Positions 1 to 9,800 are shown, counted from the first letter of the stretch. The stretch is 64,000 nt of DNA from an uncultured Christensenella sp. (GCA_910579705.1 CAJTUI010000001.1:62001-126000); one strand, 5' to 3'. A program made the numbers and translations. The notes: generated by a model from the letters alone, not told the origin.

Positions 1-1021
1 ATATCGTTACAACCGAGCAGACGCTCGTCCAGACCACAAACTGGGTCGCCAGCTGCTCGTCGCTGTGCATTTCACCCGCCATAATCGCGCTTGACACCGC
101 GACGGGCGTGCCGAATAACGCAATCAAAGACGGATAAATTTCAGGCCCGAAAGTAAACAAATCCGTACAGCCGCTTAAAAGCGCCGCTCCGCCTATTCCG
201 ATTAATGGCGCCGCGATTATTCTGCCAATCGTTCCGACTATTATCTCCTTTGTCATACCTTTTGCGGCCGAAAACTCGAACTGACCGCCTAGCACCACAA
301 GCGCCAGAGGCGACGCAATTGCTTTCAGATCGCTTAAACCGATATAGAGAAATTTCAACTGTTTATCCAGTCTGAACACCACTTCGCCTACGCACGCCCG
401 TTCTATCTCCCTCACGGCAACGCATACAAGCCCCGCGGCAACGCCAATTATAAGCGGATTTTTGACTATCCCGAGCAGAATTTTCTTTATGCCGTTAACT
501 CTCTTTTCTCTGCGTAAGGCAGGTAAATCTTCGTCCTCGCCCAAAGCGCAAACAGTCTCGTTCTCGTTAAAAACGGTCAGGGCTATAACTGCGAAAATGT
601 TAAATACGGGAATAGAGAAAGCCGAAACTACTCCGGCAACCGCACCGTCGCCGCCCAGCCGTTCAACGAGCGCCAAGCCTATTATCGCAAAATTACTGCG
701 GAATGTGCATTGCAATATCACCCCGCGCCGCTTTTTGTTTTTAGTCGTCAATACGGAAACAAGCAGTCCTAGCGCAAAAATCAGGCATATAACGGTTACC
801 GAATAAATTACGACGTCCCACCTGATGTCCGCAAAACCGTCCATATTATCGTAGATATTGATAAAGAGCATACAGGGCAGACAAATTCTGAAAATAAATT
901 TGTTTCCCGCTTTTACAAATCCGTTATTGAAAAAATTCAAGCGTTTCAACGCGTATCCCAGCAAAATCAAAAGAATAAGCGGAAATACGGCGTTTACGGC
1001 GGTAACTAAAATTTCAAACAT
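1..1021 (-). CDS. AEC family transporter (auxin efflux carrier / malate permease type), 3' end cut
   Basis: An open frame on the minus strand starts at ATG 1021 and runs off the left edge, so the last residues are missing. The 340 visible residues show hydrophobic segments at the start (M-F-E-I-L-V-T-A-V), a charged middle loop, and a second membrane half ending in the family-like stretch FGTPVAVSSAIMAGEM followed by DEQLAT. This two-half arrangement with a P-V-A-x-x-x-A-I-M-A-x-E motif is typical of AEC permeases, which export or exchange small organic acids or amino acids across the cell membrane. The start lies one base after the TGA of the upstream ProA-like gene (TGATATG), so the two are probably translationally coupled and co-transcribed. 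Substrate cannot be told from sequence; the glutamate-linked neighbours make an acidic amino or organic acid a guess only. Confidence 0.85.
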   Translation of the reverse strand, partial: MFEILVTAVNAVFPLILLILLGYALKRLNFFNNGFVKAGNKFIFRICLPCMLFINIYDNMDGFADIRWDVVIYSVTVICLIFALGLLVSVLTTKNKKRRGVILQCTFRSNFAIIGLALVERLGGDGAVAGVVSAFSIPVFNIFAVIALTVFNENETVCALGEDEDLPALRREKRVNGIKKILLGIVKNPLIIGVAAGLVCVAVREIERACVGEVVFRLDKQLKFLYIGLSDLKAIASPLALVVLGGQFEFSAAKGMTKEIIVGTIGRIIAAPLIGIGGAALLSGCTDLFTFGPEIYPSLIALFGTPVAVSSAIMAGEMHSDEQLATQFVVWTSVCSVVTI

Positions 1022-1022
1022 A

Positions 1023-2255
1023 TCAGCGCTTATCGTTCGGCATTACCACGTATTTGTATGAGGTCAATTCGCTAAGCCCGATAGGCCCGCGCGCGGGAAA
1101 TTTTTGCGTGGAAATCCCGAGAAAGTCCGTTCCGAAATCGGCAGGAAAACTACTCACGTCGTTCACGCACACCTCCGCGCTGTCCACCGCCCTTACGAAA
1201 AATTTAACGTTATCCGTGTTTTCGGAAACAATTATTTCGCTCACGCCTTTGGAATCGAACGAAATATGCGCCACGGCCTCCTTTATACCGTCCACACACT
1301 TTATATGCAACTCCGCCTCGCCGCAATCGCTCTCGCCCGCCTCGGAATGCAGCACGCAGTTATTCCAACCGCCCAGCACCTCGTGCGAGTGCTTGTCAAG
1401 CCTGAACTTAACGGCGCTTTTGTATCTCGCCGAAACCAGTCTTGCGTGCAGGCGAGGCAAAAACTCCGGCACCGCATTCTTATGTACAATGCACACGCCG
1501 TAGCCGAACCCTTTCATACCGACGAACCGCTCCGTAATATCAACGGCCTTTTCCTCGTCGGCATACTCGTCGATATAAATATGCCTTATGCCGTTATCCG
1601 TGCACATAAGCGGCACCTTTGACTTGGCTATGCATTGCTCCGTCATCTTCTTTCCGCAGACCGGAATCAATAAATCGACATAGCCCGTAGCGGACAAAAT
1701 TTCCTCTACGCCCTTGGAAGTGGCGTCCTCGACAAGAACGGAAATATTCTGCGAAACACCCGCCTTTTTCAGGCCTTTTCTGACCGCCGTAAACACGGCC
1801 CTTGCACTGCCGTACGTTTCCCTGCCCGTCTTCATAACAAGAACGTTACCGCTTTTCAAAGCAAGCGCAACGGCGGCGAAAGTCAAAACGGGATTATTAA
1901 ACACCACCGCGATAACGCCCAGCGGAACGGCAACCTTGCTTACGCGCGCCCCCTCGGCATTTTCGGTTTCCGAAATAACGGAGCCGACAGGGTCCGGCAA
2001 TTTAGCCAACTGTCTGATGCTATCAACCGTTTTTGCAATAAATTCGGCAGAAATACGGCATTTTTCGGCTTTTATGTCTGGCATAATACCTTGCAAAGCC
2101 TGTAAATCAGCATTGTTGGCCCTTAAAATGCTTTCCGCATCGTCCTCTATTGCCGCGGCGATATTGATAAGCGCGGACGTCTTTTGCTCCGACGACATAA
2201 CGGCGGCCTGATTTTTAAGTTTTTTTGCATTTTCAAGATTTTCAGAAATTGTCAT
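1023..2255 (-). CDS. ProA-like aldehyde dehydrogenase superfamily protein, catalytic signature degenerate
   Basis: 410 residues, the usual length of gamma-glutamyl phosphate reductase (proline synthesis, NADPH-dependent reduction of glutamyl-5-phosphate). It keeps PLGVIAVVF at about 111, LKSGN at 133, DLLIP at 194 and ARGPIGLSELTSYK near the C-terminus, which place it in the ProA family. However the family active-site signature NAKTQRPxxCN is gone. Between A-V-D-I (237) and V-H-K (257) there are about 3 residues fewer than normal, and the only cysteine (C255, in GYGVC) sits one residue before the V-H-K strand instead of about seven. The usual EARPN is NNPV and RGGK is VCGK. No proB is adjacent. 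It may be a low-activity or repurposed paralogue. It has its own sigma-A type promoter and is coupled to the AEC transporter gene. Confidence 0.8.
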   Translation of the reverse strand: MTISENLENAKKLKNQAAVMSSEQKTSALINIAAAIEDDAESILRANNADLQALQGIMPDIKAEKCRISAEFIAKTVDSIRQLAKLPDPVGSVISETENAEGARVSKVAVPLGVIAVVFNNPVLTFAAVALALKSGNVLVMKTGRETYGSARAVFTAVRKGLKKAGVSQNISVLVEDATSKGVEEILSATGYVDLLIPVCGKKMTEQCIAKSKVPLMCTDNGIRHIYIDEYADEEKAVDITERFVGMKGFGYGVCIVHKNAVPEFLPRLHARLVSARYKSAVKFRLDKHSHEVLGGWNNCVLHSEAGESDCGEAELHIKCVDGIKEAVAHISFDSKGVSEIIVSENTDNVKFFVRAVDSAEVCVNDVSSFPADFGTDFLGISTQKFPARGPIGLSELTSYKYVVMPNDKR

Positions 2256-2277
2256 TTATTTCCTCTTCACTGTCGAT

Positions 2278-2306
2278 ATTATATCATAATATTGCTTTTT
2301 AGTCAA
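2278..2306 (-). promoter_or_regulatory. sigma-A type promoter of the ProA-like gene
   Basis: On the minus strand TTGACT (2306-2301), a 17-base spacer and TATAAT (2283-2278) stand 22 bases before the start at 2255. The match is close to consensus with ideal spacing. It lies directly after the gdhA terminator hairpin, so the ProA-like/AEC pair is an independent unit. Confidence 0.85.
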
Positions 2307-2312
2307 CAGGAA

Positions 2313-2344
2313 AGGGCGGAAAAGCTTTCCCGCTTTTCCGCCCT
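2313..2344 (-). terminator. terminator hairpin after gdhA
   Basis: A perfect 12-bp inverted repeat (AGGGCGGAAAAG and its complement, 8-base loop) lies 14 bases past the gdhA stop. The tail on minus is TTCCTGTTG, poor in T, so termination strength is uncertain, but the stem is long and GC-rich. Confidence 0.7.
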
Positions 2345-2358
2345 GAAACAAACCTTAT

Positions 2359-3693
2359 TTATACTACGCCGTGCGCCATCATTGCGCTTGCAACTTTGAT
2401 AAAGCCGGCTATGTTTGCACCCATCACGTAGTTGCCGTCGTAACCATATTCTTTCGACGCGCCGTCGATGTTATGGTAAATATTAACCATTATGCCTTTA
2501 AGCTTTGCGTCGACCTCGTCAAACGACCAGTACATTCTGCCCGAAGACTGAGCCATCTCCAAGGCAGAAGTGGCAACGCCGCCCGCGTTCGCGGCCTTTG
2601 CGGGTAAGAATACTACGCCGTTGCTTTGGAATATTTCAATCGCCTCCAAAGTCGACGGCATATTCGCGCCCTCCGCAACGTATTTCACGCCGTTTTTAAC
2701 GAGCAACTTTGCGTCCTCCGCGTCGATTTCATTCTGCGTAGCGCAAGGGAGCGCTATGTCGCAGTGTATGCTCCAAATGCCTTTGCAACCCTCTTTATAA
2801 ATCGCGCCCTTTACCCTTTCCGCATACTCTTTAATTCTGCCGCGCTTAACTTCCTTAACGTCCTTCACTACGTCGAGTTTTATTCCGTCGGGGTCGTAGA
2901 CGTATCCGTTCGAATCGTACATAGCAACCACTTTCGCGCCTAAGCTCTGCGCTTTCTGGCAGGCGTAAATCGCAACGTTGCCCGAACCCGATATTATTAC
3001 TGTTTTGTTTTTGAAACTGTCGCCGCGCACCCTCAACGCCTCTTCGGTTATATACACGAGGCCGTAACCCGTCGCCTCCGTTCTGACAAGACTTCCGCCG
3101 TAAGTAAGGCCTCTGCCCGTTAAAACACCGACGTGCTCGTCGCGTATTCTTTTATACTGGCCGAAAAGATAGCCGACTTCTCTTGCACCGACGCCTATGT
3201 CGCCTGCGGGAACGTCCGTGTCCGCGCCGATATGGCGGTAAAGCTCTGTCATAAAGCTTTGGCAGAACGCCATAACTTCCCTGTCGGTTTTCCCTTTCGG
3301 ATTAAAGTCCGAACCGCCTTTGCCGCCGCCTATCGGCAGACCCGTAAGGCTGTTTTTCAGAATCTGTTCGAGTCCCAAAAACTTTATTATGGAAAGATTT
3401 ACGGAAGGGTGAAACCTCAATCCGCCTTTATAGGGGCCGATTGCGCTGTTGAACTGCACGCGGTAACCCTTGTTTACTCTTACTTTTCCTCCGTCGTCAA
3501 CCCAGGGCACGCGAAACATTATAATTCTCTCGGGCTCGACAAACCTCTCCAAAAGCCCTGCCGATTCGTACTCGGGGTGCTTTTCGACGACGGGCGCCAA
3601 GGAAGTCAATATCTCGGTCGCGGCCTGATGAAACTCGGGCTCGTTAGGATTATTTGCCTTTAAGTCCGCAAGGACTCTTTCCACATAATTCAT
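2359..3693 (-). CDS. gdhA: NADP-type glutamate dehydrogenase
   Basis: 444 residues, the normal length of the hexameric bacterial enzyme that interconverts 2-oxoglutarate plus ammonia and L-glutamate in the cytoplasm. Seen: the substrate loop GPYKGGLRFH (86-95), the catalytic lysine in GGGKGGSDF (K125), VPAGDIGVG with the conserved Asp at 165, and the Rossmann-type SGSGNVA near 235. The start is set by AAGGAG eight bases before the ATG. A promoter TTGCAT-N17-TAAAAT lies upstream and a hairpin downstream, so it is monocistronic. It is probably the main ammonia-assimilating or glutamate-catabolic enzyme; direction and cofactor cannot be fixed from sequence alone, although the KGGKGGSDFNPKGK type is the one seen in NADP-linked enzymes. 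Confidence 0.97.
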   Translation of the reverse strand: MNYVERVLADLKANNPNEPEFHQAATEILTSLAPVVEKHPEYESAGLLERFVEPERIIMFRVPWVDDGGKVRVNKGYRVQFNSAIGPYKGGLRFHPSVNLSIIKFLGLEQILKNSLTGLPIGGGKGGSDFNPKGKTDREVMAFCQSFMTELYRHIGADTDVPAGDIGVGAREVGYLFGQYKRIRDEHVGVLTGRGLTYGGSLVRTEATGYGLVYITEEALRVRGDSFKNKTVIISGSGNVAIYACQKAQSLGAKVVAMYDSNGYVYDPDGIKLDVVKDVKEVKRGRIKEYAERVKGAIYKEGCKGIWSIHCDIALPCATQNEIDAEDAKLLVKNGVKYVAEGANMPSTLEAIEIFQSNGVVFLPAKAANAGGVATSALEMAQSSGRMYWSFDEVDAKLKGIMVNIYHNIDGASKEYGYDGNYVMGANIAGFIKVASAMMAHGVV

Positions 3694-3720
3694 AAGATAC
3701 TCCTTAATCTGTTTGACTAT

Positions 3721-3749
3721 ATTTTACCACACGCAGCGCCGTTATGCAA
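3721..3749 (-). promoter_or_regulatory. sigma-A type promoter of gdhA
   Basis: Minus strand TTGCAT (3749-3744), 17-base spacer, TAAAAT (3726-3721), 28 bases before the gdhA ATG, followed by the ribosome binding site AAGGAG. Confidence 0.75.
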
Positions 3750-3786
3750 ATTTATACATAACAAGCGTCCATCACTATTATTTAAG

Positions 3787-3813
3787 CGGGGTATAAGCGT
3801 AAATTATACCCCG
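3787..3813 (-). terminator. hairpin containing the stop codon of the amidohydrolase gene
   Basis: Perfect 10-bp arms CGGGGTATAA and TTATACCCCG with a 7-base loop. The TAA stop at 3806-3804 is the end of the upstream arm. The tail on minus (CTTAAATAATAG) is only AT-rich. It probably acts as a weak terminator or 3'-end protector. Confidence 0.55.
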
Positions 3814-4712
3814 AAATATATTTTCTGCGCGGTGTTGTAAAACACGTCTTCAAGCTCCCGCTCGTTAAACACGCCCGAATTGATTATATAGTCTTTAAGA
3901 TGCGCATAGCTGTCGCGGGCAAGATTGCAGGGCATATCCGAACCAAACATAAGCCTGTCCGCGCCGACTATGGACTTTGCGGCGCCAAGGTGTTTAACCG
4001 CCGTAGGATAGGGAAATTTTTCGGGTTTCTGGTTTTGCGCAAGCGAGGATAAATCAAAATAGACGTTGCTTTTTACGAGTTTGTTGAGCGCCTGCTTTAA
4101 AATTTCGTTATCGCCGCGCTGAGGCGCAAGCAAATGGCATAACACAAACGTGACCTGCGGATATTTGGAAACCACCGACGAAAGCGCGTCAATCTGCCAA
4201 CAGGCGCCGTCAGGCCTACCTATATCCAGCACTACCTTCAGGCCTTTTTCACGCGCGTGTGAAAAGCATTCGTTCATTGCCGTTCCGTCAATATAGAAAC
4301 TGCGGTCGGACATAAGCCCCGAGCCTGTGGAAAGTTCGAACTTGACGGCTTTAAAACCCAGATCGTCAAACAGCCTTTTTCTTATTTCGTCCGCCTTTAA
4401 GCAAAAAGGACTGTACGTAGCCGCGCCGACAAACCGCGAAGGGTATTTTTTTACCGCCTCGTAAGTATAATCGTTATGAAAGCCCAAAAAATTGCCCTGC
4501 AACAGCACCGCCTTTTCAACGCCGTTTTCGTCCATTATCTTTAAAAGCGATTCCGCCGAAACGCCGATATCGCCCAGCTCGGGCGGAAACATCTGAAAAG
4601 TTTCGCCCGTAGAATAACGCGCCTTCCCGCCGCCTGCGGCACGGAGTTCTCCGCGCGAGGTGAAACCCGCAATGTACTGCGCTATATGCGCGTGTGCGTC
4701 TATAATCTTCAT
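3804..4712 (-). CDS. amidohydrolase-2 family metal-dependent hydrolase
   Basis: 302 residues with the TIM-barrel amidohydrolase pattern: D5-A-H7-A-H9 at the very N-terminus (first metal-binding H-x-H), a further conserved histidine in VLCHLL, and GSDMP near 262 carrying the late metal Asp. Members of this family hydrolyse or decarboxylate aromatic and amide substrates; the exact substrate is not recognisable. The start follows AAGGAGG with good spacing. The gene stands alone, with the tRNA-Ser gene upstream and a hairpin at its stop codon. Confidence 0.8.
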   Translation of the reverse strand: MKIIDAHAHIAQYIAGFTSRGELRAAGGGKARYSTGETFQMFPPELGDIGVSAESLLKIMDENGVEKAVLLQGNFLGFHNDYTYEAVKKYPSRFVGAATYSPFCLKADEIRKRLFDDLGFKAVKFELSTGSGLMSDRSFYIDGTAMNECFSHAREKGLKVVLDIGRPDGACWQIDALSSVVSKYPQVTFVLCHLLAPQRGDNEILKQALNKLVKSNVYFDLSSLAQNQKPEKFPYPTAVKHLGAAKSIVGADRLMFGSDMPCNLARDSYAHLKDYIINSGVFNERELEDVFYNTAQKIYFGV

Positions 4713-4770
4713 ACTTCCTCCTTTTTAACAAATAATCCGCCGACCGACAATAATGCCAATCAGCGGATTA

Positions 4771-4858
4771 TGGCGCAGAGAGAGGGATTCGAACCCCCGT
4801 ACAGTTGCCCGTAACACGATTTCGAGTCGTGCGCGTTCGACCACTCCGCCATCTCTGC
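4771..4858 (-). tRNA. tRNA-Ser (anticodon CGA)
   Basis: 88 bases including an encoded CCA (tgg at 4771-4773). The acceptor stem GCAGAGA pairs with TCTCTGC, discriminator G. The anticodon stem CACGA/TCGTG encloses the loop CTCGAAA, giving anticodon CGA (codon UCG). There is a long variable arm as in all class II tRNA-Ser, and the T loop GTTCGAATC is standard. Confidence 0.96.
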
Positions 4859-4962
4859 ACAGCAATAATATAATATATAATTTTATCGGAAAAATCAAGC
4901 GATTTTACATTAATTTGAGGTATTTGATTTTAAAAAGCAGAGAATTTTTCCGCATTAAAATG

Positions 4963-4991
4963 TTGACTAATCAATCAAAAAAAGATATAAT
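4963..4991 (+). promoter_or_regulatory. sigma-A type promoter of the degV pair
   Basis: TTGACT (4963-4968), 17-base spacer, TATAAT (4986-4991), then AAGGTGG ribosome binding site at 5000-5006 and the ATG at 5012. Near-consensus. Confidence 0.88.
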
Positions 4992-5011
4992 TATTTCATA
5001 AGGTGGTCAAT

Positions 5012-5884
5012 ATGAAAATAGCAATTACTATGGACGGCAACAGCGGGCTCACCCGCGACGAAGCACAGCGCCTTGGCGCAACGATAATATCCACTCCCGT
5101 TCTTATCGACGGCGATATATTTCTCGAAGACATAACTTTAACTCAGGAGCAGTTCTACGAAAGGCTTACAAGCGACGCGCAGGTTTCCACTTCTCAGCCC
5201 AGCCCCGCAGCTTTGGCCGAGGCCTGGGACAAACTTCTGGAAGATTACGACGAAATAGTCTATATCCCTATTTCCAGCGGTCTTGCGGGCGCGTACGACA
5301 CCGCTTACCAGCTTGCAAACAGGGAGCTACGGTTCAAAGGTAAAGTTTACGTTGTGGACAACCAGCGCGTTTCCATAACGCAGAAACAGAGCGTTATAGA
5401 CGCTTTGAATATGGCCAAGGACGGTAAAAGCGCAAAAGAAATTCACGAATGGCTGACCGCAACGAAAATGAAATCCAGCATTTACATAACCGTCGGCACG
5501 CTCAAATATCTTAAAAAGGGCGGCAGGCTCACGCCCGCCGTTGCCGCTATCGGCACGCTTTTGAAAATCAAACCCGTTCTTCAAATTCAGGGGTTCAAGC
5601 TCGACCAATACGCAAAAGTCAGAAAAATGTCGGACGCAAAATCTACTATGATAAACGCGTTGAAGAACGATTTTCAGACAAGGTTCAAAGACGAAGTTGC
5701 GGCGGGTAAAATGACGGTTGCTATTGCGCATACGCAGTGCTCCGAAGAGGCCGAAAAGTTCAAAACGGAGCTTACCGCGCAGTTTCCCGATATAGAATTT
5801 ACTTACCTTGACCCGCTCTCGTTGAGCGTTGCCTGCCATATCGGCCCCGGCGCGCTGGCTTGCGGTTGTGTTATTAAATATTAA
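5012..5884 (+). CDS. DegV family fatty-acid-binding protein, copy 1
   Basis: 290 residues. DegV/FakB proteins are cytoplasmic two-domain proteins that hold a fatty acid and, in characterised cases, present it to a fatty acid kinase. Seen: the N-terminal M-K-I-A-I-T-M-D-G-N-S segment, the STSQP motif at 59-63 that contacts the carboxylate, G-T-L-K-Y-L-K-K-G-G-R in the second half, and a C-terminal HIGPGALACG. ATG 5012 is chosen rather than the in-frame GTG at 5003 because the AAGGTGG binding site overlaps the latter. It is followed after 17 bases by a second, very similar gene. No kinase gene is nearby. Confidence 0.93.
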   Translation: MKIAITMDGNSGLTRDEAQRLGATIISTPVLIDGDIFLEDITLTQEQFYERLTSDAQVSTSQPSPAALAEAWDKLLEDYDEIVYIPISSGLAGAYDTAYQLANRELRFKGKVYVVDNQRVSITQKQSVIDALNMAKDGKSAKEIHEWLTATKMKSSIYITVGTLKYLKKGGRLTPAVAAIGTLLKIKPVLQIQGFKLDQYAKVRKMSDAKSTMINALKNDFQTRFKDEVAAGKMTVAIAHTQCSEEAEKFKTELTAQFPDIEFTYLDPLSLSVACHIGPGALACGCVIKY

Positions 5885-5901
5885 TTTATTAAGGAGAAAA
5901 T

Positions 5902-6774
5902 ATGAAAACGGCTATCGTCACTGACAGCAACAGCGGCATCACACAGAAAGAGGCTCAGGATTTAGGAATATCGGTTGTGCCTATGCCTGTGCTTATCGAC
6001 GGCGAGCTATATTTCGAAGACTTAACGCTCACGCAGGAAAAGTTTTATGAAAAACTGAAAGGCGACGCGCAGGTATCCACCTCCCAGCCCAACCCTATCG
6101 ACGTCGGCGAAATCTGGGACAGGGTGCTTGAATCTTACGACGAGATTGTTTATATCCCTATGTCCAGCGGACTTTCCGAAACCTGCCACACCCTCGCGCA
6201 TTATGCTGAAACCGAAGAGCGTTTCAAAGGCAAAGTTTTCGTAGTCGACAACCAGAGAATTTCGATTACTCAACGCCAGAGCGTGATGGACGCTATAAAT
6301 ATGGCCAAAGACGGTAAGACCGCAAAGGAAATTTCCGACTGGTTAATGGATACGAAAATGAAGTCCAGTATCTATATAATGGTCGGCACGCTCAAATATC
6401 TTAAAAAAGGCGGCAGACTTACCCCCGCCGTCGCCGCTATCGGCACGCTTTTGAAAATCAAACCCGTTCTACAAATTCAGGGTTTCAAACTCGACCAGTA
6501 CGCGAAAGTGAGAAAGCTTGCGGACGCAAAAACGACTATGATAAGCGCGCTTAAAAAGGACCTCGAAACAAGGTTTAAAGACGAAGTTGCGGCAGGTAAA
6601 ATGACGATTGCCGTTGCTCATACCGAAAACTTCGAAGAGGCGGAAATTTTAAAACGCGAACTTATGGAGAACTTCCCCGATATGGAATTTACTTTTGTCA
6701 ATCCTCTCTCTTTAAGCGTTTCCTGCCATATCGGCCCCGGCGCGCTCGCCTGCGCCTGCTCGCTTAAATATTGA
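5902..6774 (+). CDS. DegV family fatty-acid-binding protein, copy 2
   Basis: 290 residues, collinear with the preceding gene over its whole length. Several blocks are identical, for example the stretch from KYLKKGGRLTPAVAAIGTLL onward. STSQP is again at 59-63. The start has AAGGAG seven bases upstream. It shares the promoter at 4963 and ends in a clear intrinsic terminator, so the two genes form a two-gene operon created by tandem duplication. Differences concentrate in the first 130 residues (for example PSPAALAEAWD against PNPIDVGEIWD), the lipid-pocket half, which would fit two fatty-acid preferences; that is inference. Confidence 0.93.
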   Translation: MKTAIVTDSNSGITQKEAQDLGISVVPMPVLIDGELYFEDLTLTQEKFYEKLKGDAQVSTSQPNPIDVGEIWDRVLESYDEIVYIPMSSGLSETCHTLAHYAETEERFKGKVFVVDNQRISITQRQSVMDAINMAKDGKTAKEISDWLMDTKMKSSIYIMVGTLKYLKKGGRLTPAVAAIGTLLKIKPVLQIQGFKLDQYAKVRKLADAKTTMISALKKDLETRFKDEVAAGKMTIAVAHTENFEEAEILKRELMENFPDMEFTFVNPLSLSVSCHIGPGALACACSLKY

Positions 6775-6781
6775 TAATTTT

Positions 6782-6814
6782 AATCCGTCTGCGCCGCAGA
6801 CGGATTTTTTATTT
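6782..6814 (+). terminator. intrinsic terminator of the degV operon
   Basis: 11-bp perfect stem AATCCGTCTGC/GCAGACGGATT with a 3-base loop followed by TTTTATTT on plus, seven bases after the stop codon. Confidence 0.92.
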
Positions 6815-6822
6815 AATAAGTC

Positions 6823-6850
6823 AGAAGGCTCGCCATAAGGCGAGCCTTCT
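6823..6850 (-). terminator. hairpin at the 3' end of the pectinesterase gene
   Basis: 12-bp perfect stem AGAAGGCTCGCC/GGCGAGCCTTCT with loop ATAA, 15 bases after the stop on minus. The tail is AT-rich without a long T run. The neighbouring degV terminator, read in reverse, may help. Confidence 0.65.
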
Positions 6851-6864
6851 TAAAAGATTTGTGC

Positions 6865-9800
6865 TTATTCAGTTGTAGTTACGGTAAATACTTTGCTGAG
6901 TTTTCCGTAGCTGACAGTTACTGTCGTTTTATCCTCGCTTACTACGACAGTTACATTATCACCGAGACTTTCAGCCGTAACAGCCTCTCCGTCTTTAACA
7001 GCAAACGTAACGTTGCTTAAATCCGCTGTATCGCCGTTTAAAGTTACTGTTCCGTTAATATCGGTTAATTCCTTTGTGCCTGTAACCGTTTCATAGCTAA
7101 CATCAATAGAATAAATCCAGTTAGTTGACGACGCAGTGCAGAAATAGTATTTAGAACCGCCGTCCACCGTTATTTCACACTTCGTCGGAGTTTTTCCGGC
7201 AACAGAATAAACTTCGGATATAGCATTTGTTGAAGAGTTCGTGTTACTCTTTGCAAAAAACATAGTTCTTGCCGAGTCGCCGTTACTACTTGCCATTACC
7301 GTTATGGTTGCCTTACCCTGAACGCCGGTCAAATCGATTTCAAACTTACGCTTGTTGCCGTCGCTCGTTCCGCCCTTTACCTGAACGACTTTATTTGTGC
7401 CGTTTGTATTAAGTGCGTTATCCAGTTCTTTTGCATAGGCCATAATGGTAATTATACCGCTATAAGTCCCGTCCAACGTTACCGCGCTTTCTACGTTATT
7501 TGCATTAAAACTTGCCGTATTTACGGTAATATCTTTATGTAAAGCGTGCCATTTGGCGTAAACATTCGTGTTTGCCGTGATGGTGTTTGCACCCTCTTCT
7601 CCGGCGAACTTGAACTCCTGCGTAAAAGTATCGTCGGTATACCAGCCCACAAACACCGAATTTTCATCGGAAGGGTCGGTCGGTTTATTTACCGTATTGC
7701 CCTCGGGAATACTGAGACTTTCGACGTCCGCGTTAACAAAAGTAACCGTATAAATCGTCTTGTCAAGGTCAGTATCGGTAAGAATGAGGTCAATCGCGGA
7801 CTTTGCATCCAACCAAGCCTGTTCTGCCGCATCAATCGTAGCCGCGTCTTCTATCGCCTGCAAACCTGCGGCCAGCGCGGTTTCATATGCGGTCTTGTTC
7901 TCTTCTTTTGTGAACTGTCCCGCCTTATACTCGTTAAGCTGCGTTTTAGCGTTGTCCTTTGCGTCTTTCAACGCGTTTTCGGCATCTACAACAGCGTCAG
8001 TCTTCACTTCCGACATTGCTTTAACGCAATTATTATACAACTCGATTACGCTTGCATAAGTATTTGCGGTTTCGCCGTTTATTTCCGTCACCGCGCCGTT
8101 GTATGCGGCAGTTAACGTTTCACCGTTATACGTATAAGCGGTCAAATCGTAACCATTGTAAACGGATTCGAGTTTTGCGAGTATCTTTGTTTTATACTCC
8201 GCAAGCTCTACACGCGTTCCCTCTACAGAAATATCGTCTACGATAATATGTCTGGAACCGCTACTGCTAGAAGTAAGCTTTATACCCGCCAAATCGGTAA
8301 TATCAGTCGTCAGGTCTGTTGCAATATTGTACGTAGTTCCGTCAATATTTACGCTTACGTTAACCTTATGTCCTTCACCGCTTAAATCGAAACTGAAATT
8401 GACGGTAAATGCTTTGTTCGCACTGAGCGTACAGCTCTGAACGCCGTTTGTATATGCGAAACCGTCGGCAGCCGTAGCATCGGGAATTCTGTACTGTAAA
8501 GGCCCGTCTTTTGTCGCGTTCGTATACAGAGCGAATATTTCCTTGCCAGTACTGTCCACAAACTGTACTATCGACCATTTCGTTCCCATCAACGTAGGTT
8601 TCAAAGTTACGAAACCTTCAACCACGCCCGTTACGGGGCCGAAGTCTATTATCATAGAAATGTTTGAAGACGAACTTGCGTGTTCGGCGGCAAGTCCGTT
8701 GCCATTTGCAACGATAACTGCGTTACCGTCCTTTTCGCCATAAACGCCCGCATTGCCGTAAACGCCCGAGAACGCGTCCAGTTTCTGCCCTGCGGTATAG
8801 CCGATTTCGAAATCTTCGTACAAAATCTTGCCTTCGCGCTTTTTAGCCTCTTCGTATTCGAATACGACGTTATCGATATCCTCTTTCGCGTTAGCCAGCG
8901 CCTCGGCGAGAACGGTTCTGTCTGCCGCCGCGTTGATAGAAGGCGTATTTTCGTTTATGGAAGTATTGACGGATTCGAAAAGTTCCGCGTCTGCCGTTTC
9001 GTCAAATTTGCCCAGCTTTTCGTCAGCATAAGCGCGCAAGTCTTCCAAAGCCTCCGCACGCAAATCTTCGATAGATTTTGTGGAAAGAATAAGCTCGTCA
9101 ATCTCTTTCTTAGCGTCGGCGAGAGCAGTCTTAATGCCCGCAATGCTATCGGCCGCGTCGATTGCCGCGCCGCTCTTAATGGTCGCAATCTGAGAGATAA
9201 TTTCGTCATTGCCTTCGGGAATAGCCTCAATATCTTCCTGTCTGTATGCACTAAGTTCGGTTTTAGCCGACTGCTTCAAGTCCGTTAAATCGATTGTAAC
9301 TTCCCAAGCCTCAGCCCAGACAACCGTCCCGTCCGTAGTTCCGAAAACCTTGCTTAAATCGCTGTACTCGGCCGCAAGCTCCGCAGTTGCAATGGTTGCG
9401 GTTTTTCCCGTCCAGCTTGCGTCTATCGCACCTGCGCCGGTATTTGCATATTCTCTGAAATGAACCGTGGCCGCCGTAGGGTCTGCGTTCATCTTAACGT
9501 ATCTGTCGTTTCTGTTTATGCCCGTTCCCTTCGATATGTGCGCGCCGAGTTCGGAATTCATAATCAAAACGGTGGCGTTAGCGCCCCAGGCACGGCCGAT
9601 TGCGGTTTTTCCTTCCGCAACCTCGTTATCTGCGGTGAAACGGCATTCGTCGAATATCGTTCCGTATTTAATCGCGTCGTTACTACCCTTATTATTGCCC
9701 TTGAAAGCGGTTATATATCCGCCGTTCTCGTTCTTCGCGGTTGCAATGGAACGAATTTCACAGTTATAGAAATACGTGGTATTGTTAGTTCCGAAAATGA

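Noticed and set aside
5003..5011. GTG at 5003 as the start of the first degV gene
   Set aside because: It lies inside the AAGGTGG ribosome binding site; ATG 5012 has correct spacing and a family-like N-terminus.
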